Under the pieces are notes generated by a model. That model did no database searches. It worked only from the letters and a program-made list of their open reading frames with translations, and was not told where the DNA came from. This document shows positions 24,302 through 34,960 of a DNA stretch of 64,000 nt, in pieces. Both the position numbers and the translations under genes were made by a program. Position 1 is the first letter of the stretch. The number at the start of each line of letters is the position of its first letter. Origin of the DNA: Micromussa lordhowensis (lineage: Eukaryota > Cnidaria > Anthozoa > Scleractinia > Lobophylliidae); the NCBI GenBank assembly GCA_964020085.1, contig CAXHUQ010001387.1, positions 404,501 through 468,500 on the forward strand. The letters run 5' to 3'.

Positions 24302-25577
24302 GGAGCCGCAGTTTGCAGCAAAATGTTGTGCTATGTTTGCACTTCAAGTGCATACTAATTAGGAGATGATGCCATTTGCGCCAGGGTGTTTTTGAAGCCC
24401 CTATAGTGGGCCTACTTTTTTGAGCATTTTGCCTCGGTCCCCCCTTGGCAAAATCTCAGAAAATGGCCGATTTAGGTGTCCTTGCCAAATTTGTCATAGC
24501 TCGGCTCTGCGGACACTTATGGAGCCGCAGTTTGCAACAAAATGTTGTGCTATGTTTGCACTTTAAGTGCATACTAATTACGAGATGATGCCATTTGCGC
24601 CAGGGTGTTTTTGATGCCCCTATAGTCGGCCTTTTTTTTTTTGAGCATCTTGCCTCTGTCCCCCCTTGGCAAAATCTCAGAAAATGGCCGATTTAGGTGT
24701 CCTTGCCAAATTTGTCATAACTCGGCTCTGCGGACACTTATGGAGCCGCAGTTTGCAGCAAAATGTTGTGCTATGTTTGCACTTCAAGTGCATACTAATA
24801 AGGAGATGATGCCATTTGCGCCAGGGTGTTTTTGAAGCCCCTATAGTCGGCCTACTTTTTTTGAGCATTTTGCCTTGGTCCCCCCTTGGCAAAATCTCAG
24901 AAAATGGCCGATTTAGGTGTCCTTGCCAAATTTGTCATAACTCGGCTCCGCGGACACTTATGGAGCCGCAGTTTGCAGCAAGATGTTGTGCTATGTTTGC
25001 ACATCAAGTGCATACTATTTAGGAGATGATGCCATTTGCGCCAGGGTGTTTTTTAAGCCCCTATAGTCGGCCTACTTTTTTGAGCATTTTGCCTTGGTCC
25101 CACCTTGGCAAAATCTCAGAAAATGGCCGATTTAGGTGTCCTTGCCAAATTGGTCATAACTCGGCTCTGCGGACACTTATGGAGCCGCAGTTTGTAGCAA
25201 AATGTTGTGCTATGTTTGCACTTCAAGTGCATACTAATAAGGGGATGATGCCATTTGCGTCAGGGTGTTTTTGAAGCCCCTATAGTCGGCCTACTTTTTT
25301 GAGCATTTTGCCTTGGTCCCCCCTTGGCAAAATGTCAGAAAATGGCCGATTTAGGTGTCCTTGCCAAATTTGTCATAACTCGGCTCTGCGGACACTTATG
25401 GAGCCGCAGGGTAAGTACTTGGTGTATCCCTTATCATAGTGTATTTAGAACGTAGCATAGTATATTTATTCTTGTTATAGTCTATTAGATACACTATAAT
25501 ATCTGGAAGGGATACATGAAGTACTTAGGAGCCGCAGTTTGCAGCAAAATGTTGTGCTATGTTTGCACTTTAAGTGC
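24187..25577 (+). repeat. Segment shared with 9,380-10,770 (offset 14,807 bp), right copy
   Basis: Right-hand member of the pair. MITE copy 7 keeps GGTAAG where copy 3 has GGTTAG, so the two blocks have diverged or arose from different donors within the same HOR family. Confidence 0.8.
25410..25527. mobile_element. 118-bp MITE-like element, copy 8
   Basis: Flanked by GGAGCCGCAG at 25,400-25,409 and 25,528-25,537. It corresponds to copy 4 at +14,807 bp. The satellite downstream differs from that after copy 4, so the shared block ends just past the element. Confidence 0.88.
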
Positions 25578-26475
25578 ATACTAATTAGGAGATGATGCCA
25601 TTTGCGCCAGGGTGTTTTTGAAGCCCCTATAGTCGGCCTACTTTTTTGAGCATTTTGCCTTGGACCCCCTTGGCAAAATCTTAGAAAATGGCCGATTTAG
25701 GTGTCCTTGCCAAATTTGTCATAACTCGGCTCTGCGGACACTTATGGAACCGCACTTTCCAGCAAAATGTTGTGCTATGTTTCCACTTCAAGTGCATACA
25801 AATTAGGAGATGATGCCATTTGCGCCAGGGTGTTTTTGATGCCCCTATAGTCGGCCTTTTTTTTTTTTTGAGCATCTTGCCTCTGTCCCCCCTTGGCAAA
25901 ATCTCAGAAAATGGCCGATTTAGGTGTCCTTGCCAAATTTGTCATAACTCGGCTCTGCGGACACTTATGGAGCCGCAGTTTGCAGCAAAATGTTGTGCTA
26001 TGTTTGCACTTCAAGTGCATACTAATAAGGAGATGATGCCATTTGCGCCAGGGTGTTTTTGAAGCCCCTATAGTCGGCCTACTTTTTTGAGCATTTTGCC
26101 TTGGTCCCCCCTTGGCAAAATCTCAGAAAATGGCCGATTTAGGTGTCCTTGCCAAATTTGTCATAACTCTGCTCTGCGGACACTTATGGACCCGCAGTTT
26201 GCAGCAAAATGTTGTGCTATGTTTGCACTTCAAGTGCATACTAATTAGGAGATGATGCCATTTGCGCCAGGGTGTTTTTGAAGCCCCTATAGTCGGCCTA
26301 CTTTTTTGAGCATTTTGCCTTGGTCCCCCCTTGGCAAAATCTCAGAAAATGGCCGATTTAGGTGTCCTTGCCAAATTTGTCATAACTCGGCTCTGCGGAC
26401 ACTTATGGAGCTGCAGTTTGCAGCAAAATGTTGTGCTATGTTTGCACTTCAAGTGCATACTAATAAGGAGATGAT

Positions 26476-28802
26476 GCCATTTGCGCCAGGGTGTTTTTGA
26501 ACCCCCTATAGTCGGCCAACTTTTTTGAGCATTTTGCCTTGGTACCCCCTTGGCAAAATCTCAGAAAATGGCCGATTTAGGTGTCCTTGCCAAATTTGTC
26601 ATAACGCGGCTCTGCGGACACTTATGGAGCCGCAGTTTGCAGCAAAATGGTGTGCTATGTTTGCACTTCAAGTGCATACTAATTAGGAGATGATGCCATT
26701 TGCGCCAGGGTGTTTTTGAAACCCCTATAGTCAGCCTACTTTTTTGAGCATTTTGCCTTGGTCCCCCCTTGGCAAAATCTCAGAAAATGGCCGATTTAGG
26801 TGTCTTTGCCAAATTTGTCATAACTCGGCTCTGCGGACACTTATGGAGCCGCAGTTTCCAGCAAAATGTTGTGCTATGTTTGCACTTGAAGTGCATACTA
26901 ATTAGGAGATGATGCCATTTGCGCCAGGGTGTTTTTGAAGCCCCTATAGTCGGCCTACTTTTTTGAGCATTTTGCCTTGGTCCCCCCTTGGCAAAATCTC
27001 AGAAAATGGCCGATTTAGGTGTCCTTGCCATATTTGTCATAACTCGGCTCTGCGGACACTTATGGAGCTGCAGTTTGCAGCAAAATGTTGTGCTATGTTT
27101 GCACTTCAAGTGCAAACTAATAAGGAGATGATGCCATTTGCGCCAGGGTGTTTTTGAAGCCCCTATACTCGGCCAACTTTTTTGAGCATTTTGCCTTGGT
27201 CCCCCCTTGGCAAAATCTCAGAAAATGGCCGATTTAGGTGTCCTTGCCAAATTTGTCATAACTCGGCTCTGCGGACACTTATGGAACCGCAGTTTGCAGC
27301 AAAATGTTGTGCTATGTTTGCACTTCAAGTGCATACTAATTAGGAGATGATACCATTTGCGCCAGGGTGTTTTTGATGCCCCTATAGTCGGCCTTTTTTT
27401 TTTTGAGCTTCCTGCCTCTGTCCCCCCCTTGGCAAAATCTCAGAAAATGGCCGATTTAGGTGTCCTTGCCAAATTTGTCATAACTCGGCTCTGCGGACAC
27501 TTATGGAGCCGCAGTTTGCAGCAAAATGTTGTGCTATGTTTGCACTTCAAGTGCATACTAATTAGGAGATGATGCTATTTGCGCCAGGGTGTTTTTGAAG
27601 CCCCTATAGTCGGCCTACTTTTTTGAGCATTTTGCCTTGGTCCCCCCTTGGCAAAATCTCAGAAAATGGCCGTTTTAGGTGTCCTTGCCAAATTTGTCAT
27701 AACTCGGCTCTGCGGACACTTATGGAGCCGCAGTTTGCAGCAAAATGTTGTGCTATGTTTGCACTTGAAGTGCATAGTAATTAGGAGATGATGCCATTTG
27801 CGCCAGGGTGTTTTTGAAGCCCCTATAGTCGGCCTACTTTTTTGAGCATTTTGCCTTGGTCCCCCCTTGGCAAAATCTCAGAAAATGGCCGATTTAGGTG
27901 TCCTTGCCAAATTTGTCATAACTCGGCTCTGCGGACACTTATGGAGCCGCAGTTTGCAGCAAAATGTTGTGCTATGTTTGCACTTCAAGTGCATACTAAT
28001 TAGGAGATGATGCCATTTGCGCCAGGGTGTTTTTGAAGCCCCTATAGTCGGCCTACTTTTTTGAGCATTTTGCCTTGGTCCCCCCTTGGCAAAATCTCAG
28101 AAAATGGCCGATTTAGGTGTCCTTGCCATATTTGTCATAGTTCGGCTCTGCGGACACTTATGGAGCTGCAGTTTGCAGCAAAATGTTGTGCTATGTTTGC
28201 ACTTTAAGTGCATACTAATAAGGAGATGATGCCATTTGCGCCAGGGTGTTTTTGAAGCCCCTATAGTCGGCCTACTTTTTTGAGCATTTTGCCTTGGTCC
28301 CCCCTTGGCAAAATCTCAGAAAATGGCCGATTTAGGGGTCCTTGCCAAATTTGTCATAACTCGGCTCTGCGGACACTTATGGAGCCGCAGTTTGCAGCAA
28401 AATGTTGTGCTATGTTTGCACTTCAAGTGCATACTAATTAGGAGATGATGCCATTTGTGCCAGGGTGTTCTTGAAGCCCCTATAGTCGGCCTACTTTTTT
28501 GAGCATTTTGCGTTGGTCCCCCCTTGGCAAAATCTTAGAAAATGGCCGATTTAGGTGTCCTTGCCATATTTGTCATAACTCGGCTCTGCCGACACTTATG
28601 GAGCTGCAGTTTGCAGCAAAATGTTGTGCTATGTTTGCACTTTAAGTGCATACTAATAAGGAGATGATGCCATTTGCGCCAGGGTGTTTTTGAAGCCCCT
28701 ATAGTCGGCCAACTTTTTTGAGCATTTTGCCTTGGTCCCCCCTTGGCAAAATCTCAGAAAATGGCCGATTTAGGTGTCCTTGCCAAATTTGTCATAAGGC
28801 GG
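26476..28802 (+). repeat. Segment shared with 13,420-15,746 (offset 13,056 bp), right copy
   Basis: Right-hand member of the pair. It reads ATAAGGCGGCTCTGCGG normally where the left copy restarts with CTCAGAAAATGG. Confidence 0.8.
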
Positions 28803-29344
28803 CTCTGCGGACACTTATGGAGCCGCAGTTTGCAGCAAAATGGTGTGCTATGTTTGCACTTCAAGTGCATACTAATTAGGAGATGATGCCATTTGCGCCA
28901 GGGTGTTTTTGAAGCCCCTATAGTCAGCCTACTTTTTTGAGCATTTTGCCTTGGTCCCCCCGAGGCAAAATCTCAGAAAATGGCCGATTTAGGTGTCTTT
29001 GCCAAATTTGTCATAACTCGGCTCTGCGGACACTTATGGAGCCGCAGTTTGCAGCAAAATGTTGTGCTATGTTTGCACTTGAAGTGCATACTAATTAAGA
29101 GATGATGCCATTTGCGCCAGGGTGTTTTTGAAGCCCCTATAGTCGGCCTACTTTTTTGAGCATTTTGCCTTGGTCCCCCCTTGGCAAAATCTCAGAAAAT
29201 GGCCGATTTAGGTGTCCTTGCCATATTTGTCATAACTCGGCTCTGCGGACACTTATGGAGCTGCAGTTTGCAGCAAAATGTTGTGCTATGTTTGCACTTC
29301 AAGTGCATACTAATAAGGAGATGATGCCATTTTCGCCAGGGTGT

Positions 29345-31449
29345 TTTTGAAGCCCCTATAGTCGGCCAACTTTTTTGAGCATTTTGCCTTGGTCCCCCCT
29401 TGGCAAAATCTCAGAAAATGGCCGATTTAGGTGTCCTTGCCAAATTTGTCATAACTCGTCTCTGCGGACACTTATGGAGCCGCAGGGTAAGTACTTGGTG
29501 TATCCCTTATCATAGTGTATTTAGAAGGTAGCATAGTATATTTATTCTTGTTATAGTCTATTAGATACACTATAATATCTGGAAGGGATACATGAAGTAC
29601 TTAGGAGCCGCAGTTTGCAGCAAAATGTTGTGCTATGTTTGCACTTCAAGTGCATACTATTTAGGAGATGATGCCATTTGCGCCAGGGTGTTTTTGAAGC
29701 CCCTATAGTCGGCCTACTTTTTTGAGCATTTTGCCTTGGTCCCCCCTTGGCAAAATCTCAGAAAATGGCCGATTTAGGAGTCCTTGCCAAATTTGTCATA
29801 GCTCGGCTCTGCGGACACTTATGGAGCCGCAGTTTGCAACAAAATGTTGTGCTATGTTTGCACTTTAAGTGCATACTAATTACGAGATGATGCCATTTGC
29901 GCCAGGGTGTTTTTGATGCCCCTATAGTCGGCCTTTTTTTTTTTGAGCATCTTGCCTCTGTCCCCCCTTGGCAAAATCTCAGAAAATGGCCGATTTAGGT
30001 GTCCTTGCCAAATTTGTCTTAATTTGGCTCTGCGGACACTTATGGAGCCGCAGTTTGCAGCAAAATGTTGTGCTATGTTTGCACTTCAAGTGCATACTAA
30101 TAAGGAGATGATGCCATTTGCGCCAGGGTGTTTTTGAAGCCCCTATAGTCGGCCTACTTTTTTGAGCATTTTGCTTTGGTCCCCCCTTGGCAAAATCTCA
30201 GAAAATGGCCGATTTAGGTGTCCTTGCCAAATTTGTCATAACTCTGCTCTGCGGACACTTATGGAGCCGCAGTTTGCAGCAAAATGTTGTGCTATGTTTG
30301 CACTTCAAGTGCATACTAATTAGGAGATGATGCTATTTGCGTCAGGGTGTTTTTGAAGCCCATATAGTCGGCCTACTTTTTTGAGCATTTTGCCTTGGTC
30401 CCCCCTTGGCAAAATCTCAGAAAATGGCCGATTTAGGTGTTCTTGCCAAATTTGTTATAACTCGGCTCTGCGGACACTTATGGAGCCGCAGTTTGCAGCA
30501 AAATGTTGTGCTATGTTTGCACTTCAAGTGCATACTAATTAGGAGATGATGCCATTTGCGCCAGGGTGTTTTTGAAGCCCCTATAGTCGGCCTACTTTTT
30601 TGAGCATTTTGCGTTGGTCCCCCCTTGGCAAAATCTTAGAAAATGGCCGATTTAGGTGTCCTTGCCATATTTGTCATAACTCGGCTCTGCGGACACTTAT
30701 GGAGCTGCAGTTTGCAGCAAAATGTTGTCCTATGTTTGCACTTCAAGTGCATACTAATAAGGAGATGATGCCATTTGCGCCAGGGTGTTTTTGAAGCCCC
30801 TATAGTCGGCCAACTTTTTTGAGCATTTTGCCTTGGTCCCCCCTTGGCAAAATCTCAGAAAATGGCCGATTTAGGTGTCCTTGCCAAATTTGTCATAACG
30901 CGGCTCTGCGGACACTTATGGAGCCGCAGTTTGTAGCAAAATGGTGTGCTATGTTTGCACTTGAAGTGCATACAAATTAGGAGATGATGCCATTTGCGCC
31001 AGGGTGTTTTTGATGCCCCTATAGTCGGCCTTTTTTTTTTTTTGAGCATCTTGCCTCTGTCCCCCCTTGGCAAAATCTCAGAAAATGGCCGATTTAGGTG
31101 TCCTTGCCAAATTTGTCATAACTTGGCTTTGCGGACACTTATGGAGCCGCAGTTTGCAGCAAAATGTTGTGCTATGTTTGCACTTCAAGTGCATACTAAT
31201 TAGGAGATGATGCTATTTGCGCCAGGGTGTTTTTGAAGCCCCTATAGTCGGCCTACTTTTTTGAGCATTTTGCCTTTTTCCCCCCTTGGCAAAATCTCAG
31301 AAAATGGCCGTTTTAGGTGTCCTTGCCAAATTTGTCATAACTCGGCTCTGCGGACACTTATGGAGCCGCAGTTTGCAGCAAAATGTTGTGCCATGTTTGC
31401 ACTTGAAGTGCATAGTAATTAGGAGATGATGCCATTTGCGCCAGGGTGT
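29345..31449 (+). repeat. 2,105-bp HOR unit, copy 1
   Basis: Nine monomers plus MITE copy 9. Shared private variants at +2,105 include GTCTTAATTTGGCTC, TTTGCGTCAGGG, TTTGCGTTGGTCC, and TTTGTAGCAAAATGG. Confidence 0.85.
29486..29603. mobile_element. 118-bp MITE-like element, copy 9
   Basis: Flanked by GGAGCCGCAG at 29,476-29,485 and 29,604-29,613. It has GAAGGTAGC where the other copies have GAACGTAGC, a change shared only with copy 10. The upstream monomer has CTCGTCTCTGCGG. Confidence 0.88.
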
Positions 31450-33996
31450 TTTTGAAGCCCCTATAGTCGGCCAACTTTTTTGAGCATTTTGCCTTGGTCC
31501 CCCCTTGGCAAAATCTCAGAAAATGGCCGATTTAGGTGTCCTTGCCAAATTTGTCATAACTCGTCTCTGCGGACACTTATGGAGCCGCAGGGTAAGTACT
31601 TGGTGTATCCCTTATCATAGTGTATTTAGAAGGTAGCATAGTATATTTATTCTTGTTATAGTCTATTAGATACACTATAATATCTGGAAGGGATACATGA
31701 AGTACTTAGGAGCCGCAGTTTGCAGCAAAATGTTGTGCTATGTTTGCACTTCAAGTGCATACTATTTAGGAGATGATGCCATTTGCGCCAGGGTGTTTTT
31801 GAAGCCCCTATAGTCGGCCTACTTTTTTGAGCATTTTGCCTTGGTCCCCCCTTGGCAAAATCTCAGAAAATGGCCGATTTAGGTGTCCTTGCCAAATTTG
31901 TCATAGCTCGGCTCTGCGGACACTTATGGAGCCGCAGTTTGCAACAAAATGTTGTGCTATGTTTGCACTTTAAGTGCATACTAATTACGAGATGATGCCA
32001 TTTGCGCCAGGGTGTTTTTGATGCCCCTATAGTCGGCCTTTTTTTTTTTGAGCATCTTGCCTCTGTCCCCCCTTGGCAAAATCTCAGAAAATGGCCGATT
32101 TAGGTGTCCTTGCCAAATTTGTCTTAATTTGGCTCTGCGGACACTTATGGAGCCGCAGTTTGCAGCAAAATGTTGTGCTATGTTTGCACTTCAAGTGCAT
32201 GCTAATAAGGAGATGATGCCATTTGCGCCAGGGTGTTTTTGAAGCCCCTATAGTCGGCCTACTTTTTTGAGCATTTTGCTTTGGTCCCCCCTTGGCAAAA
32301 TCTCAGAAAATGGCCGATTTAGGTGTCCTTGCCAAATTTGTCATAACTCTGCTCTGCGGACACTTATGGAGCCGCAGTTTGCAGCAAAATGTTGTGCTAT
32401 GTTTGCACTTCAAGTGCATACTAATTAGGAGATGATGCTATTTGCGTCAGGGTGTTTTTGAAGCCCATATAGTCGGCCTACTTTTTTGAGCATTTTGCCT
32501 TGGTCCCCCCTTGGCAAAATCTCAGAAAATGGCCGATTAAGGTGTTCTTGCCAAATTTGTTATAACTCGGCTCTGCGGACACTTATGGAGCCGCAGTTTG
32601 CAGCAAAATGTTGTGCTATGTTTGCACTTCAAGTGCATACTAATTAGGAGATCATGCCATTTGCGCCAGGGTGTTTTTGAAGCCCCTATAGTCGGCCTAC
32701 TTTTTTGAGCATTTTGCGTTGGTCCCCCCTTGGCAAAATCTTAGAAAATGGCCGATTTAGGTGTCCTTGCCATATTTGTCATAACTCGGCTCTGCGGACA
32801 CTTATGGAGCTGCAGTTTGCAGCAAAATGTTGTGCTATGTTTGCACTTCAAGTGCATACTAATAAGGAGATGATGCCATTTGCGCCAGGGTGTTTTTGAA
32901 GCCCCTATAGTCGGCCAACTTTTTTGAGCATTTTGCCTTGGTCCCCCCTTGGCAAAATCTCAGAAAATGGCCGATTTAGGTGTCCTTGCCAAATTTGTCA
33001 TAACGCGGCTCTGCGGACACTTATGGAGCCGCAGTTTGTAGCAAAATGGTGTGCTATGTTTGCACTTCAAGTGCATACAAATTAGGAGATGATGCCATTT
33101 GCGCCAGGGTGTTTTTGATGCCCCTATAGTCGGCCTTTTTTTTTTTTTGAGCATCTTGCCTCTGTCCCCCCTTGGCAAAATCTCAGAAAATGGCCGATTT
33201 AGGTGTCCTTGCCAAATTTGTCATAACTCGGCTCTGCGGACACTTATGGAGCCGCAGTTTGCAGCAAAATGTTGTGCTATGTTTGCACTTCAAGTGCATA
33301 CTAATAAGGAGATGATGCCATTTGCGCCAGGGTGTTTTTGAAGCCCCTATACTCGGCCAACTTTTTTGAGCATTTTGCCTTGGTCCCCCCTTGGCAAAAT
33401 CTCAGAAAATGGCCGATTTAGGTGTCCTTGCCAAATTTGTCATAACTCGGCTCTGCGGACACTTATGGAGCCGCAGTTTGCAGCAAAATGTTGTGCCATG
33501 TTTGCACTTCAAGTGCATACTAATTAGGAGATGATACCATTTGCGCCAGGGTGTTTTTGATGCCCCTATAGTCGGCCTTTTTTTTTTTGAGCTTCCTGCC
33601 TCTGTCCCCCCCTTGGCAAAATCTCAGAAAATGGCCGATTTAGGTGTCCTTGCCAAATTTGTCATAACTTGGCTTTGCGGACACTTATGGAGCCGCAGTT
33701 TGCAGCAAAATGTTGTGCTATGTTTGCACTTCAAGTGCATACTAATTAGGAGATGATGCTATTTGCGCCAGGGTGTTTTTGAAGCCCCTATAGTCGGCCT
33801 ACTTTTTTGAGCATTTTGCCTTTTTCCCCCCTTGGCAAAATCTCAGAAAATGGCCGTTTTAGGTGTCCTTGCCAAATTTGTCATAACTCGGCTCTGCGGA
33901 CACTTATGGAGCCGCAGTTTGCAGCAAAATGTTGTGCCATGTTTGCACTTGAAGTGCATAGTAATTAGGAGATGATGCCATTTGCGCCAGGGTGTT
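31450..33996 (+). repeat. 2,105-bp HOR unit, copy 2, expanded by two monomers
   Basis: Matches copy 1 at +2,105 up to about 33,220. The markers ACTTGGCTTTGCGG (31,121 and 33,667), GCCTTTTTCCCCCC and TGTGCCATGTTTG then reappear at +2,546. The extra 441 bp is two monomers inserted within the unit. Confidence 0.75.
31591..31708. mobile_element. 118-bp MITE-like element, copy 10
   Basis: Flanked by GGAGCCGCAG at 31,581-31,590 and 31,709-31,718. It lies 2,105 bp after copy 9 and shares its GAAGGTAGC variant. This is the last copy in the window; none is seen in the B, C or D arrays. Confidence 0.88.
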
Positions 33997-34383
33997 TTTG
34001 AAGCCCCTATAGTCGGCCTACTTTTTTGAGCATTTTGCCTTGGTCCCCCCTTGGCAAAATCTCAGAAAATGGCCGATTTAGGTGTCCTTGCCAAATTTGT
34101 CATAACTCGGCTCTGCGGACACTTATGGAGCCGCAGTTTGCAGCAAAATGTTGTGCTATGTTTGCACTTCAAGTGCATACTAATTAGGAGATGATGCCAT
34201 TTGCGCCAGGGTGTTTTTGATGCCCCTATAGTCGGCCTTTTTTTTTTTGAGCATCTTGCCTCTGTCCCCCCTTGGCAAAATCTCAGAAAATGGCCGATTT
34301 AGGTGTCCTTGCCAAATTTGTCATAACTCGGCTCTGCGGACACTTATGGAGCCGCAGTTTGCAGCAAAATGTTGTGCTATGTT

Positions 34384-34398
34384 TGCACTTCAAGTGCA
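34384..34398. repeat. Conserved 15-bp dyad in the monomer (example)
   Basis: TGCACTT-C-AAGTGCA has two perfect 7-bp arms around one central base. The centre is C in most monomers, T in many (for example 6,868-6,882), and G in others (for example near 12,950). The arms stay intact in most A, B and C monomers, although the flanks change between TGTGCTATGTT (A) and TCTCCTATGAT (B). Arms are broken in a minority, for instance the CTTCATGTGC variants near 3,050, CTTCAAGAGC near 19,490, and TTACATTTCAAG near 14,922. Short dyads are common in centromeric satellites, but whether this one binds protein or forms a hairpin is unknown. Confidence 0.8.
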
Positions 34399-34547
34399 TA
34401 CTAATTAGGAGATGATGCCATTTGCGCCAGGGTGTTTTTGAAGCCCCTATAGTCGGCCTACTTTTTTGAGCATTTTGCCTTGGTCCCCCCTTGGCAAAAT
34501 CTCCGAAAATGGCCGATTTAGGTGTCCTTGCCAAATTTGTCATAACT

Positions 34548-34576
34548 CGGCTCTGCGGACACTTATGGAGCCGCAG
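34548..34576. repeat. Stem-forming segment that holds the MITE target (example)
   Basis: CGGCTC and GAGCCG are perfect inverted arms with a 14-bp spacer. In subfamily A an alternative stem, CTGCGG with CCGCAG and a 12-bp spacer, overlaps it. Subfamily B keeps the first stem but has CTACGG in the second, one mismatch. In every one of the ten MITE copies the duplicated bases GGAGCCGCAG cover the right arm of both stems. This is visible directly; a structural role is inference. Confidence 0.7.
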
Positions 34577-34869
34577 TTTGCAGCAAAATGTTGTGCTATG
34601 TTTGCACTTCAAGTGCATACTAATTAGGAGATGATGCCATTTGCGCCAGGGTGTTTTTGAAGCCCCTATAGTCGGCCTACTTTTTTGAGCATTTTGCCTT
34701 GGTCCCCCCTTGGCAAAATCTCAGAAAATGGCCGATTTAGGTGTCCTTGCCAAAATTGTCATAGCTCGGCTCTGCGGACACTTATGGAGCCGCAGTTTGC
34801 AGCAAAATGTTGTGCTATGTTTGCACTTCAAGTGCATGCTAATTATGAGATGATGCCATTTGCGCCAGG

Positions 34870-34960
34870 GTGTTTTTGATGCCAGTACAGTCGGCCTACT
34901 TTTTTGAGGATCTTGCCTTGGTGCCCCCTTGGCAAAATCTCAGAAAATGGCCGATTTAGG
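34870..34960 (+). repeat. Hybrid monomer at the A-to-B subfamily boundary
   Basis: The monomer starting at 34,802 begins as A (TGTGCTATGTTTGCAC, GATGATGCCATTTG) and ends as B (GTCTCCTTGGCAAA, CTCTACGGGCAC). The middle has unusual bases (GATGCCAGTACAGTCGG, GAGGATCTTGCC). The changeover lies between about 34,870 and 34,960. The next monomer is B throughout. Confidence 0.8.

Larger units (their letters stand above)
34364..34582 (+). repeat. Reference monomer of subfamily A
   Basis: This 219-bp unit is close to the subfamily A consensus as I read it, with one visible private change (CTCCG for CTCAG near 34,501). Landmarks in order: GCAAAATGTTG start; dyad TGCACTTCAAGTGCA at 34,384-34,398; GATGATGCCATTTGCGCC; a T6 run before GAGCATTTTGCC; a C6 run; the A marker GTGTCCTTGCCAAA; and two competing stems near the end (CGGCTC 34,548-34,553 with GAGCCG 34,568-34,573; CTGCGG 34,553-34,558 with CCGCAG 34,571-34,576). 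The position equivalent to the MITE target is GGAGCCGCAG at 34,567-34,576. The length is divisible by three, so any frame open through one monomer stays in phase in the next. Confidence 0.9.
1..34880 (+). repeat. Satellite array, subfamily A (219-bp monomer)
   Basis: About 158 head-to-tail monomers fill this stretch. Counting from the recurrent word GCAAAATGTTG gives a 219-bp step (for example 1 to 220, 12,050 to 12,269 to 12,488, and 34,364 to 34,583 to 34,802). Diagnostic words are TGTGCTATGTTTGCAC, GATGATGCCATTTGCGCC, TTTTGCCTTGGTCC, GTGTCCTTGCCAAA and CTCTGCGGACAC. Neighbouring monomers differ at a few sites, while monomers several units apart can be nearly identical, which is the signature of higher-order repeats. 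Ten 118-bp MITE copies interrupt the array between 6.4 and 31.8 kb. No gene, promoter or RNA gene is visible. The right edge is a hybrid monomer that changes to subfamily B between about 34,870 and 34,960. Confidence 0.97.
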
